Origin: CAKRHR01 sp964423195
GTDB taxonomy: Bacteria > Bacillota > Clostridia > Lachnospirales > Lachnospiraceae
Assembly: GCA_964423195.1 (NCBI GenBank)
Contig: CAYRDY010000027.1
Span: 1 to 22,123 of the forward strand
Direction: 5' to 3'
DNA length: 22,123 nt
Position numbers and translations under genes: made by a program. This document shows, piece after piece, positions 7,391 through 13,570 of the stretch; positions within the stretch are counted from its first letter, which is position 1, and each line of letters starts with the position of its first letter. The notes beneath the pieces were generated by a model. The model worked only from the letters and a program-made list of their open reading frames with translations, had not been told where the DNA came from and made no database searches.

Positions 7391-7434
7391 GCGTCCCGCC
7401 GACGCTCTTTCCAGAATTGTGTCCTGCCAACGTC
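7391..7434. repeat. Pair of 16-base direct repeats 28 bp apart between mutS-like and rnhA
   Basis: GCGTCCCGCCGACGCT (7391-7406) and GTGTCCTGCCAACGTC (7419-7434) match at 11 of 16 bases and are 28 bases apart, in the 103-base gap after the MutS-like stop. The TGTC-C/T-TGCCAAC core resembles the unit of the array after the methyltransferase stop, so the two may share an origin. The remainder of the gap is the AT-rich rnhA leader. Confidence 0.4.
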
Positions 7435-7453
7435 CCAATTAAGCCTCGCAGGT

Positions 7454-9136
7454 TTAGAGCGTCCATCGCCCCTCACGCTCAAACCGCTTTGCGGATCTCG
7501 TCGCCGCCGCCACAATCTCATCGCCAAATCCGATCATGCCAAGCAGCCTGATGGCGTTTCGCGAGACGGCTCTCCCCTCATGCAGCCTGTAATCAAAAGT
7601 TACCTGGCCGTCCGCAATCTCCTCCTGAAAGTGATAATTACCAAAATCATCTTCCAAAATGGACGTCAGTTCGATGTCGTGCGTCGCCGCAAAACAGAGC
7701 GCGTTCGCAAGGCTTAGGCGGTGCAGAATCTGTGAGGACGCCGCGATGCGCTCCACGGTATTCGTCCCGCGCAGCACCTCGTCGATAAAACAAAGCATCG
7801 GTATCTCGCCGTCACAGCCGCCGAAAATGCGCTTCAGCGATTTGACCTCAACGACGAAATAGCTCTCATTTCCCATCAGGTTATCCTTAAGCGCCATCGA
7901 GGAATAGATACGGAAATAGGACGATTGCCACGATGACGCCAGCGCTGTGCAGATCGTCTGCGACAAAAGCGCATTGACCGCCACCGTCTTCAGAAAAGTG
8001 GATTTGCCCGACGCGTTGGACCCCGTGAGCAGCACCGAGCGACGGGTATCGATATCGTTGGGCACCGGATGCTCGATCAGCGGATGATACATCCCCTCCG
8101 CTCTCAGATGAATATCCGCCTTACCGCCCGCAGATGTCAGCCGCGGGATGCAGTGGGACTGCTTCAAAGCCCTGTAAGAGGCGATCGCGATACAGGCGTC
8201 AAGCTCACCGATCACGGACATCGCATGGCGCAGTTCCTGATCATGGCTCTGCAGGGTGGACAGTGTCAGGTCAAACATGATCAGATCCACATGGAACAGC
8301 ATCTTGACATAATCCATCAGGAGATCGAGCAGGGTGCCGCCGGCCGCGGAGCCTTGCCTAAACAGCCATGAGCGGCTGCCCATTCTATGAAGAATGGCCG
8401 CGTCCTCGCCGAGCGCGTCAAGCTGCGCCTGCATCGGAGGAATCTGCATCTTTGAGAGCGCGCCCGCGCATCTGGCCAGACGGGTAATATAGCCGAACGA
8501 CTCAAAATAGATTTTATTTTTATAGGTAAAATAGGTGATCATATTGACCGCCGCGAGGATCAGCACGGCCGTCAGAAACATCGGTGAGACAGCAATCGTC
8601 AGCCCGATGCCAATGAGCAGCAGACCGCTCATCGCGATATCAAAAAATGGCCGGTGCGGCGTGGCCTCCCGCAGGAGATCGACAAACTGAAACATCGAAT
8701 AATGCCGCATTTTTCCGAGATGTGTCAGCTCTGTCTGCACTGGCAGCCGACGCTCCTGTGATCCGCCAAAATAATCGATCGCTGCCGCCCGACTTGCCCA
8801 CGCCTCCGAATGGTACAACGGCTCGTGCAGAAACGCATACAGGGTTTCCTCGCCAAGGCCGGAGCATGTCTGGTTGATGGTCATAAAGATCATTTCCATA
8901 TCCAGGTCATTCCACGTGATCGCGTCGATCACATCGCCGTCATGGGCCTTATGCTCAAAATAGTAACCGATAGATTTGTACCGCTCGGCGTCATAGTGAT
9001 TTTCCGGCATCTGCCCAAACTGCTCGATCAGACGGGCGCGCAGTTTCCGCTTTCCCGCCACTTTGTCATAGATGCCCTTGCCAAACAGAAGCGCGGCCAG
9101 AACCGCCGCCACGATGATCAACTGATAGGGTCTCAT
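7454..9136 (-). CDS. Membrane-anchored MutS-family ATPase
   Basis: The 560-residue protein ends in a complete MutS ATPase: Walker A TGSNASGKST (371-380), NESYFVVEVKSL, Walker B with signature FIDEVLRGTNT (450-460) and the switch ATHD (484-487). Residues 230-330 resemble the MutS core lever region. It lacks the N-terminal mismatch-recognition and connector domains of MutS1 and the Smr nuclease of MutS2. Instead it has hydrophobic stretches at 6-20 and 166-204 that read as one and two membrane spans. Such short, membrane-attached MutS homologues occur in Firmicutes and Bacteroidetes and have no firm function; canonical mismatch repair should not be assumed. The ATG at 9136 follows a GGGGGG. It is the first gene of the operon with rnhA and the RNA methyltransferase. 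Confidence 0.85.
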   Translation of the reverse strand: MRPYQLIIVAAVLAALLFGKGIYDKVAGKRKLRARLIEQFGQMPENHYDAERYKSIGYYFEHKAHDGDVIDAITWNDLDMEMIFMTINQTCSGLGEETLYAFLHEPLYHSEAWASRAAAIDYFGGSQERRLPVQTELTHLGKMRHYSMFQFVDLLREATPHRPFFDIAMSGLLLIGIGLTIAVSPMFLTAVLILAAVNMITYFTYKNKIYFESFGYITRLARCAGALSKMQIPPMQAQLDALGEDAAILHRMGSRSWLFRQGSAAGGTLLDLLMDYVKMLFHVDLIMFDLTLSTLQSHDQELRHAMSVIGELDACIAIASYRALKQSHCIPRLTSAGGKADIHLRAEGMYHPLIEHPVPNDIDTRRSVLLTGSNASGKSTFLKTVAVNALLSQTICTALASSWQSSYFRIYSSMALKDNLMGNESYFVVEVKSLKRIFGGCDGEIPMLCFIDEVLRGTNTVERIAASSQILHRLSLANALCFAATHDIELTSILEDDFGNYHFQEEIADGQVTFDYRLHEGRAVSRNAIRLLGMIGFGDEIVAAATRSAKRFEREGRWTL

Positions 9137-9238
9137 CCGATTTTATCCCCCCTGCATTCTCCAGCCATTTTGCGCAGACATGACGCCGCATAAAATTTCA
9201 ATGACAATCATACGCTGTTAATACCGGTATCTCTGTCT

Positions 9239-9267
9239 ATTATACGCACATCCCGTACACTTGTCCA
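9239..9267 (-). promoter_or_regulatory. Sigma-A promoter of the mutS-like / rnhA / methyltransferase operon
   Basis: Minus-strand TGGACA (9262-9267) and TATAAT (9239-9244) are 17 bases apart, one mismatch from consensus. The predicted start near 9232 leaves a leader of about 95 bases before the MutS-like ATG; I see no recognised riboswitch in it. This promoter and the adenine deaminase terminator account for most of the 229-base gap at 9137-9365. Confidence 0.65.
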
Positions 9268-9321
9268 TATCCTATCTTTGCATACACCAAGGATCACAGA
9301 GACGGATATTCTTATTCCCAA

Positions 9322-9357
9322 TTTTAAAAGAGGCCCTCCGAAAACCGGAGAGCCCCT
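9322..9357 (-). terminator. Intrinsic terminator after the adenine deaminase-like gene
   Basis: On the minus strand AGGGGCTCTCCG (9346-9357) pairs with CGGAGGGCCTCT (9329-9340), a 12-base-pair stem with two G-U pairs and a five-base loop, followed by TTTT. It starts nine bases after the stop codon at 9366, so it closes the amidohydrolase operon and insulates the mutS-like operon. Confidence 0.85.
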
Positions 9358-9365
9358 TGCAATTT

Positions 9366-11132
9366 TTATTCGACCACTTCCAGGATCGGGTCAATCACCT
9401 GCTGTGTCGGGACATTGATAAATCCGACATCCGTGATCGCGTACACCGGAAGCGCCGCCAGACAGATAAATGAGAGGAACATAAACGGGATCGAGATCGG
9501 GCAGCCGAGCTCATGGATCTTGCCGTTGAGTTTGCGCTTCTCATCCGCGAGCGCCTCGCCGGACAGATCGGAGAGCAGGCCGCAGATCGGGTAAGCCACC
9601 TCCGCGAGGATCTCGCCGTCCTTGACCACGCACTGGCCACCCCCGATGTCAATCAGGTGATTGACGGCCACAGCCATATCCTCAAAATTGGTGCCCAGCA
9701 CGATCACATTGTGATTGTCGTGTCCCACGGAGGATGCGATCGCCCCGGCCTGCAGATGGAAGCCGCCCATAAATGCCTTGCCGATATTGCCGTTGATGCC
9801 ATAGCGCTCCACCTGGGCGATATACAGGACATCCTGGGAAACATCGCATTTCACATAGCCATCCTCAACATCAAGCACTGCCTCGCGACCCTGGGTGATC
9901 GGAATCCACGGCAGCGTATCCATGACCTGGACCTTCACCTTCTTCGCGCCTGCCGGCGCAGCCATCTTGAAGCTGTCCGCCGTCACCGGGTTTTTAAGCC
10001 TTGTCGTATTGAGCAGGCACGGCTTGTGTTCCGCCACAGGATAGGAGACCAGGCACTTGCCGTTGTCCACGATTTCCTTGCCGCCGGAGATAACGCTCAA
10101 GACCTTGAAATCCTCCGGGCCGGTCGTGATGTTGACGTCCGCGCGCCTGCCCGGCGCAAGTCCGCCGATCTCACTGTCGAGATTGAATGCCCGCGCCGCA
10201 TTCAGCGAAACCATCTGGATCGCCGTCACGAAGTCAACCCCATTGGCCAGCGCCACACGCACCGCGTCGTCAAGATGCCCTCGGTCTACCGCGTCGATCG
10301 TGTGCAGGTCATCCGTCACGATGCTGACCCTGGATGTATCCAGTTTCTGCTCCAAAATCGGCTTGATGCAATCCGCCAGGTTTCTCGCGGCGGAGCCCTC
10401 ACGGATCATCAGGTGGCAGCCGTTTCTCACACGAGCCAGCGCTTCGTCGCCTGACAGAGATTCATGGTCGGTCGTCACGCCCGCCGCCAGACAGGTGTTG
10501 AGCGCCGGCCCCATCATATCCGGCAGATGTCCCTGGCAGGAGATGCCCGGCATAGATTTGGCCAGATCCATCGACGCCATCAGATCCGGAAAACGATTCA
10601 GCACATAAGGCCCCACGACCTCGGAGAAGCCGACCGCGTCTTTTCGCTGCAGCGCCTTGGCGATGATCTCTGTGTTAAACTTCCCGCCGCTGGTCTCCAG
10701 ATTCGGCGCGAACGGCACATGGGAAGGCACCACGAAATAGATCTTTAAATCGGTCGCCTCCGCCTCCTCTAATACCGCCTCGATGGCCTCAAGGCCACCC
10801 ACCACACCGATCTCGTGCAGATCCGTCATGATGACTGTCGTCCCGTGCTTCAGCACCAGTTCCGCGAAAGAACGGATGGCAAGGCTGGTGCTCTCCGGAT
10901 GGATATGCCCGTCGATAAAGCCCGGGGTGATATAATTCCCGCCCGCGTCGATCACCTTTGTCCCCTCGCCGACCGTGTAATCCACGTCGCCAACGGCAGC
11001 GATCTTATCGCCGCTGATGGCGACGCCGCCGTCATAAATTTCCTTTGTGTAGACATTGACCAGCTTGCCGTTCTTCACCACGATATCCGCAGGGGCCTGC
11101 CCGCCCGCGACCGCCAGTAACTTCTCATCCAT
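9366..11132 (-). CDS. Adenine deaminase-family amidohydrolase (divergent)
   Basis: At 588 residues it equals the usual Ade length and keeps the two-domain Ade plan. The metallo-hydrolase barrel has GHIHPES (H76, H78), TDLHEI (H106), E171, GHLP (H202), TDHES (H223) and VTDDLH (D274/D275). The C-terminal Ade domain has GHDNHNVIVLGTN. Ade hydrolyses adenine to hypoxanthine and ammonia with Mn or Fe. Several positions differ from the canonical pattern as I remember it: HIHPES for HVHIESS, TDLHEIGVV for ADPHEIANV, CQGHLP for DGHAP. It may therefore be a paralogue acting on another purine or amidine. The ATG has AGGGG nine bases upstream. It follows another amidohydrolase by 140 bases, with a stem-loop between them, and ends at a strong terminator. 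Confidence 0.85.
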   Translation of the reverse strand: MDEKLLAVAGGQAPADIVVKNGKLVNVYTKEIYDGGVAISGDKIAAVGDVDYTVGEGTKVIDAGGNYITPGFIDGHIHPESTSLAIRSFAELVLKHGTTVIMTDLHEIGVVGGLEAIEAVLEEAEATDLKIYFVVPSHVPFAPNLETSGGKFNTEIIAKALQRKDAVGFSEVVGPYVLNRFPDLMASMDLAKSMPGISCQGHLPDMMGPALNTCLAAGVTTDHESLSGDEALARVRNGCHLMIREGSAARNLADCIKPILEQKLDTSRVSIVTDDLHTIDAVDRGHLDDAVRVALANGVDFVTAIQMVSLNAARAFNLDSEIGGLAPGRRADVNITTGPEDFKVLSVISGGKEIVDNGKCLVSYPVAEHKPCLLNTTRLKNPVTADSFKMAAPAGAKKVKVQVMDTLPWIPITQGREAVLDVEDGYVKCDVSQDVLYIAQVERYGINGNIGKAFMGGFHLQAGAIASSVGHDNHNVIVLGTNFEDMAVAVNHLIDIGGGQCVVKDGEILAEVAYPICGLLSDLSGEALADEKRKLNGKIHELGCPISIPFMFLSFICLAALPVYAITDVGFINVPTQQVIDPILEVVE

Positions 11133-11160
11133 GATACATTTCCCCTTTCATTTCTGTGAT

Positions 11161-11203
11161 GCGTAGCGAAAATATCATTCCACGAACAAATGATTTTCGA
11201 CGC
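11161..11203. repeat. Imperfect inverted repeat between the two amidohydrolase genes
   Basis: GCGTAGCGAAAATATCATT (11161-11179) and AATGATTTTCGACGC (11189-11203) can pair as GCGT/ACGC, CGAAAAT/ATTTTCG and CATT/AATG with two 2-base bulges and a 9-base loop. No T-tract follows on the minus strand, so it is not a clear terminator; it could be an intercistronic stem that tunes the distal gene. The rest of the 140-base gap shows nothing I recognise. Confidence 0.4.
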
Positions 11204-11272
11204 TCCCACGATTTTCTTAAATGAATAATGAATCGCCTATGTGACGTTCGAACCTACTTCGCGCTCCATTTA

Positions 11273-12643
11273 CTATCTGACCGTCGGGAAACGGTCCGGA
11301 AGCTCGATGCCCGCCCTCTTGTAAATGGCCTCACTGTGCGCCTGCGCCTCCCGGACAATCGCGTCCTCATCCAGAGTCAGCACCTTGCGATCCCTCATGA
11401 TCCACCGTCCATCGCACATGGTGCTCTCGATATTGGTGGAGTGCATCGCCGTCACAAGCGCCGCGATCGGGTCATTGACCGGCATCATGGACGGCCCGAA
11501 CGGGTTGATAATGATCAGATCCGCTTTCTTTCCTGCCTCAAGACTTCCATAGAGATCCTCATCCAGCAGGGCGCGCGCGCCGTTTTTGGTCGCCATGCAC
11601 AAAATATCCTCGGACGGCACCACGGTGGAATCCAGCCGCCAACCCTTGTGAATCAGCGAGGTCAGCCACATTTCATCCACGATATCCATGCGGTTGCTGG
11701 AGGACGCGCCATCCGTCCCGATAGATACGCAGACCCCTTTCTCAAGCATCTGCGGGATTTTGGCAAAACCGAGGACGCGCATGGCGGACGCCGGATTGTG
11801 GGAGACCTTGACATCGTATTTTTTGAGCAGATCGACCTCCTCATTGGTCAGCCAGACCGTGTGAACCGCCAGGAGATTTTTGTCCAGCACACCTAATCTG
11901 TGCAGATGCGTCACCGTCGGCTCGCCGTAGACTGCCTGCGTATACTCAATCTCGGACTTTGCCTCCGCCACATGCATGTGGACGCCCACGCCATACTTGT
12001 CCGCAAGCTCCTTCGTCCGAACGATCAGCTCATCCGTATTGTTGAAGATCGTACGCAGGCCGAACCACACCTGAACGCGCCCGTCCGCCGTATTGTGATA
12101 CTTTTTCAGGTCGTCCACCTGCTGATCCAATTCCTCCTGGGTGCTCCGCTGCCAGATAGGCGGAAGGCCGTCGCCGCAGTCCATCACCGATTTCGCCAGT
12201 TTACCGCGAATGCCCGCCTCCGCGACAGCCCTCGCCATGCCGCTCACAAACTGGCCGCCCGGCTCCGCGAAACTGGTCACGCCGGATTTGATCAGTTCAA
12301 GGCAGCACATCAGTGTGGAGATATAGGAATCCTCCTCAGTCATATTGCTCTCGAACGGCCACATCCGCTTGTGCAGCCAGGTAATAAAATCCACGTCGTC
12401 ACCCACGCCGCGGCTGATCTGCTGCGATGTATGGACATGCGTATTGACAAATCCCGGCAGGATATAGCGGCCGTTCAGATCGATCACTTCCGCATCCGGC
12501 CGCACCAGCTGCTCATCGACCTGCCCGACAGCCCTGATTTTGTCACCCTCAACCAGCAGGCTGCCGTGCGCGTAAACCTGATTATTCGCATTCATCGTGA
12601 GAATATAGCCATTTTTAAAATAAATTTGTTTGCTATCTTCCAT
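11273..12643 (-). CDS. Amidohydrolase, MTA/SAH deaminase-like (COG0402)
   Basis: From the ATG at 12643 the protein is 456 residues. It carries the metal-binding pattern of the deaminase branch of amidohydrolases: NTHVH (H69, H71), HMHVAE (H224, E227), the H261 region of LLAVHTVWL, SHNP (H282) and IGTDGASSSNRMD (D311). The last of these closely matches 5-methylthioadenosine/S-adenosylhomocysteine deaminases; guanine deaminases, SsnA and triazine hydrolases belong to the same branch. It probably removes an amino group from a purine or purine-like ring in the cytoplasm. An earlier in-frame start 11 codons upstream would overlap the promoter's -10 box; the chosen ATG has GGAGG seven bases away. 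It is the first gene of a two-gene unit with the adenine deaminase-like enzyme. Confidence 0.85.
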   Translation of the reverse strand: MEDSKQIYFKNGYILTMNANNQVYAHGSLLVEGDKIRAVGQVDEQLVRPDAEVIDLNGRYILPGFVNTHVHTSQQISRGVGDDVDFITWLHKRMWPFESNMTEEDSYISTLMCCLELIKSGVTSFAEPGGQFVSGMARAVAEAGIRGKLAKSVMDCGDGLPPIWQRSTQEELDQQVDDLKKYHNTADGRVQVWFGLRTIFNNTDELIVRTKELADKYGVGVHMHVAEAKSEIEYTQAVYGEPTVTHLHRLGVLDKNLLAVHTVWLTNEEVDLLKKYDVKVSHNPASAMRVLGFAKIPQMLEKGVCVSIGTDGASSSNRMDIVDEMWLTSLIHKGWRLDSTVVPSEDILCMATKNGARALLDEDLYGSLEAGKKADLIIINPFGPSMMPVNDPIAALVTAMHSTNIESTMCDGRWIMRDRKVLTLDEDAIVREAQAHSEAIYKRAGIELPDRFPTVR

Positions 12644-12674
12644 ATGGTTGCCTCCTTTTTCAGAATCTTTTATC

Positions 12675-12703
12675 ATTATAATCCATCATATGGGTGTTGT
12701 CAA
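12675..12703 (-). promoter_or_regulatory. Consensus promoter of the amidohydrolase operon
   Basis: Minus-strand TTGACA (12698-12703) and TATAAT (12675-12680) are 17 bases apart, a perfect match. The spacer holds CCAT-ATG-ATGG, a small inverted repeat that might bind a regulator. Predicted start is near 12668, about 25 bases before the ATG, so the leader is short and leaves no room for a riboswitch. Confidence 0.75.
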
Positions 12704-12731
12704 ATTTTTACGTACCAATTTCAGATGCTTC

Positions 12732-13331
12732 TCAAACTTCAAAGCCACTTTTTAGAAACAGAACCTCTTCTGAGCCATCCAAAAGACAGACCTTGGTTTT
12801 TTTCAAAAGCGAATAAGGGCGCTGATTTGTATCAAAATTGCGGTTGGATTTTAAGAACGCAGATGAACAAACACATTTACAGGACAATTCATCTCTGCTA
12901 ATACGTATGAGAAAGACATAACTTGCTCTGTTGACGTTGCTTGAAATAAGATAATCCGCTTTGATTTGTGTCGTAAAGGGAGAAAACTTTGCCATAAAGG
13001 AATACAGAATAAATTCGTTGTCGAATATTTTCTCAAGGTAAGCCACAGAAAAAAGCCGGGGCTCAACCATTTCTTTGTATTGTATACCTTTTTCAATTTG
13101 TTCCTGCGTAATTTTACCTTCAAGAATTTTCTCGACAAGTTTAGCAGGAGTAAAGCGCGGTAACGCAAGATCTTTCAGATATTGGAAACCCGCCATATGA
13201 GGGAATTCACTCTGGGAAAAGGAAAGATTGATAGTGTAAAGGCGTTTCTTAAAGCCATATGTAAAGTGATAACAAAAATGACTAAGCCTGTTCCATGTTT
13301 CAGCGGCCTTATATAACAGAGAATTTTCCAC
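12732..13331 (-). CDS. Stand-alone PBECR4-domain (barnase/EndoU/ColicinE5-RelE-like) protein
   Basis: From a GTG at 13331 this is a 199-residue protein; AGGGG lies seven bases upstream, while a TTG six codons earlier has none. The pattern YTINLSFSQSEFPHMAGFQYLKDL, then LVEKILEGKITQEQIEKG, then IKADYLISSN, then SYVFLIR and CSSAFLKSNRNF is what I recall of PBECR4 proteins, which are nuclease-like domains found mostly in phage and mobile proteins. They are thought to be RNases related to RelE, barnase and colicin E5/D. Here the domain is nearly the whole protein, with no secretion signal, fusion or antitoxin beside it. The gene is clearly richer in A+T than its neighbours, suggesting transfer. 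It lies directly after the terminator of the RNA gene at 13351-13528 and has no evident promoter of its own. Confidence 0.6.
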   Translation of the reverse strand: MENSLLYKAAETWNRLSHFCYHFTYGFKKRLYTINLSFSQSEFPHMAGFQYLKDLALPRFTPAKLVEKILEGKITQEQIEKGIQYKEMVEPRLFSVAYLEKIFDNEFILYSFMAKFSPFTTQIKADYLISSNVNRASYVFLIRISRDELSCKCVCSSAFLKSNRNFDTNQRPYSLLKKTKVCLLDGSEEVLFLKSGFEV

Positions 13332-13350
13332 TAATCTTCCCCTCTCCAAT

Positions 13351-13383
13351 AAAAAAAGGGACCCCGCTTTTTTGCAAGATCCC
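13351..13383 (-). terminator. Intrinsic terminator of the 6S-like RNA
   Basis: Minus-strand GGGATCTTGC (13374-13383) pairs with GCGGGGTCCC (13358-13367), ten pairs with three G-U, around an A6 loop, and is followed by seven T. It ends 20 bases before the GTG of the PBECR4 gene, so expression of that gene would depend on read-through or an unseen promoter. Confidence 0.85.
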
Positions 13384-13528
13384 TAAGCGTTTTCTTTCGA
13401 CCCGGTGATCCGGCATCTAGTCGGCTTGAGGTTTACGCATAACCCATGGGCGTGCTCCACGACGGGCTGTATTCCGACCCAGTCAATCGGTTCAAAGCAC
13501 ACGGCAGCTGATCACGTCGCTACCATCT
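13351..13528 (-). ncRNA. ssrS: Probable 6S RNA
   Basis: A consensus promoter and an intrinsic terminator bound an RNA of about 175 bases with no open frame. It can fold as a rod. A closing helix pairs CGACGUGAUC (5' side, about 13509-13518) with GAUCAC-CGG-GUCG (3' side, about 13396-13408), with AGCG/CGCU further out. A large central bubble carries a small hairpin GGGUU-AUGCGUA-AACCU on its 3' strand. The apical arm is closed by GUGCUUU/GGAGCAC. This layout (closing stem, open central bubble, 3'-strand hairpin, apical arm) is that of Firmicutes 6S RNA, which binds sigma-A RNA polymerase in stationary phase. An alternative local hairpin, CGAC...CCGG-AUCA-CCGG...GUCG, competes with the closing stem. 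It could instead be another regulatory RNA or a leader of the PBECR4 gene; identification rests on fold and size, not on alignment. Confidence 0.52.
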
Positions 13529-13534
13529 ATAACT

Positions 13535-13563
13535 ATTATAAAGGACTCAAAACGGGGTGTCAA
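13535..13563 (-). promoter_or_regulatory. Consensus sigma-A promoter of the 6S-like RNA
   Basis: TTGACA (13558-13563) and TATAAT (13535-13540) on the minus strand are 17 bases apart, a perfect match as expected for an abundant RNA. Transcription would start at about 13528. The -35 box lies inside a small hairpin, GGGGT-TGAC-ACCCC (13554-13567), followed by GTTTT. The hairpin comes just after the stop of the upstream protein gene and may be that operon's weak terminator. Confidence 0.8.
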
Positions 13564-13570
13564 CCCCCTA

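Noticed and set aside
9513..10454. Plus-strand frame of 313 codons opposite the adenine deaminase-like gene
   Set aside because: Mirror of the coding strand's codon pattern; no start signals and no motif.
12644..12676. Longer start for the MTA/SAH deaminase-like gene
   Set aside because: It would place the start codon inside the -10 box; the ATG at 12643 has an ideal GGAGG spacing.
11228..12901. Two plus-strand open frames opposite the MTA/SAH deaminase-like gene
   Set aside because: Antisense shadows; the second even runs through the promoter into the PBECR4 gene. No recognisable protein features.
13351..13528. Leader read as a riboswitch or T-box controlling the PBECR4 gene
   Set aside because: I found none of the conserved motifs of common riboswitches or T-boxes; the consensus promoter, size and rod-like fold fit an independent RNA better.
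13351..13528. SRP RNA (4.5S) or tmRNA as identity of the RNA
   Set aside because: The conserved SRP apical sequence (GGUCAGG...GGAAG...GCAGCC) and the tRNA-like ends of tmRNA are absent.
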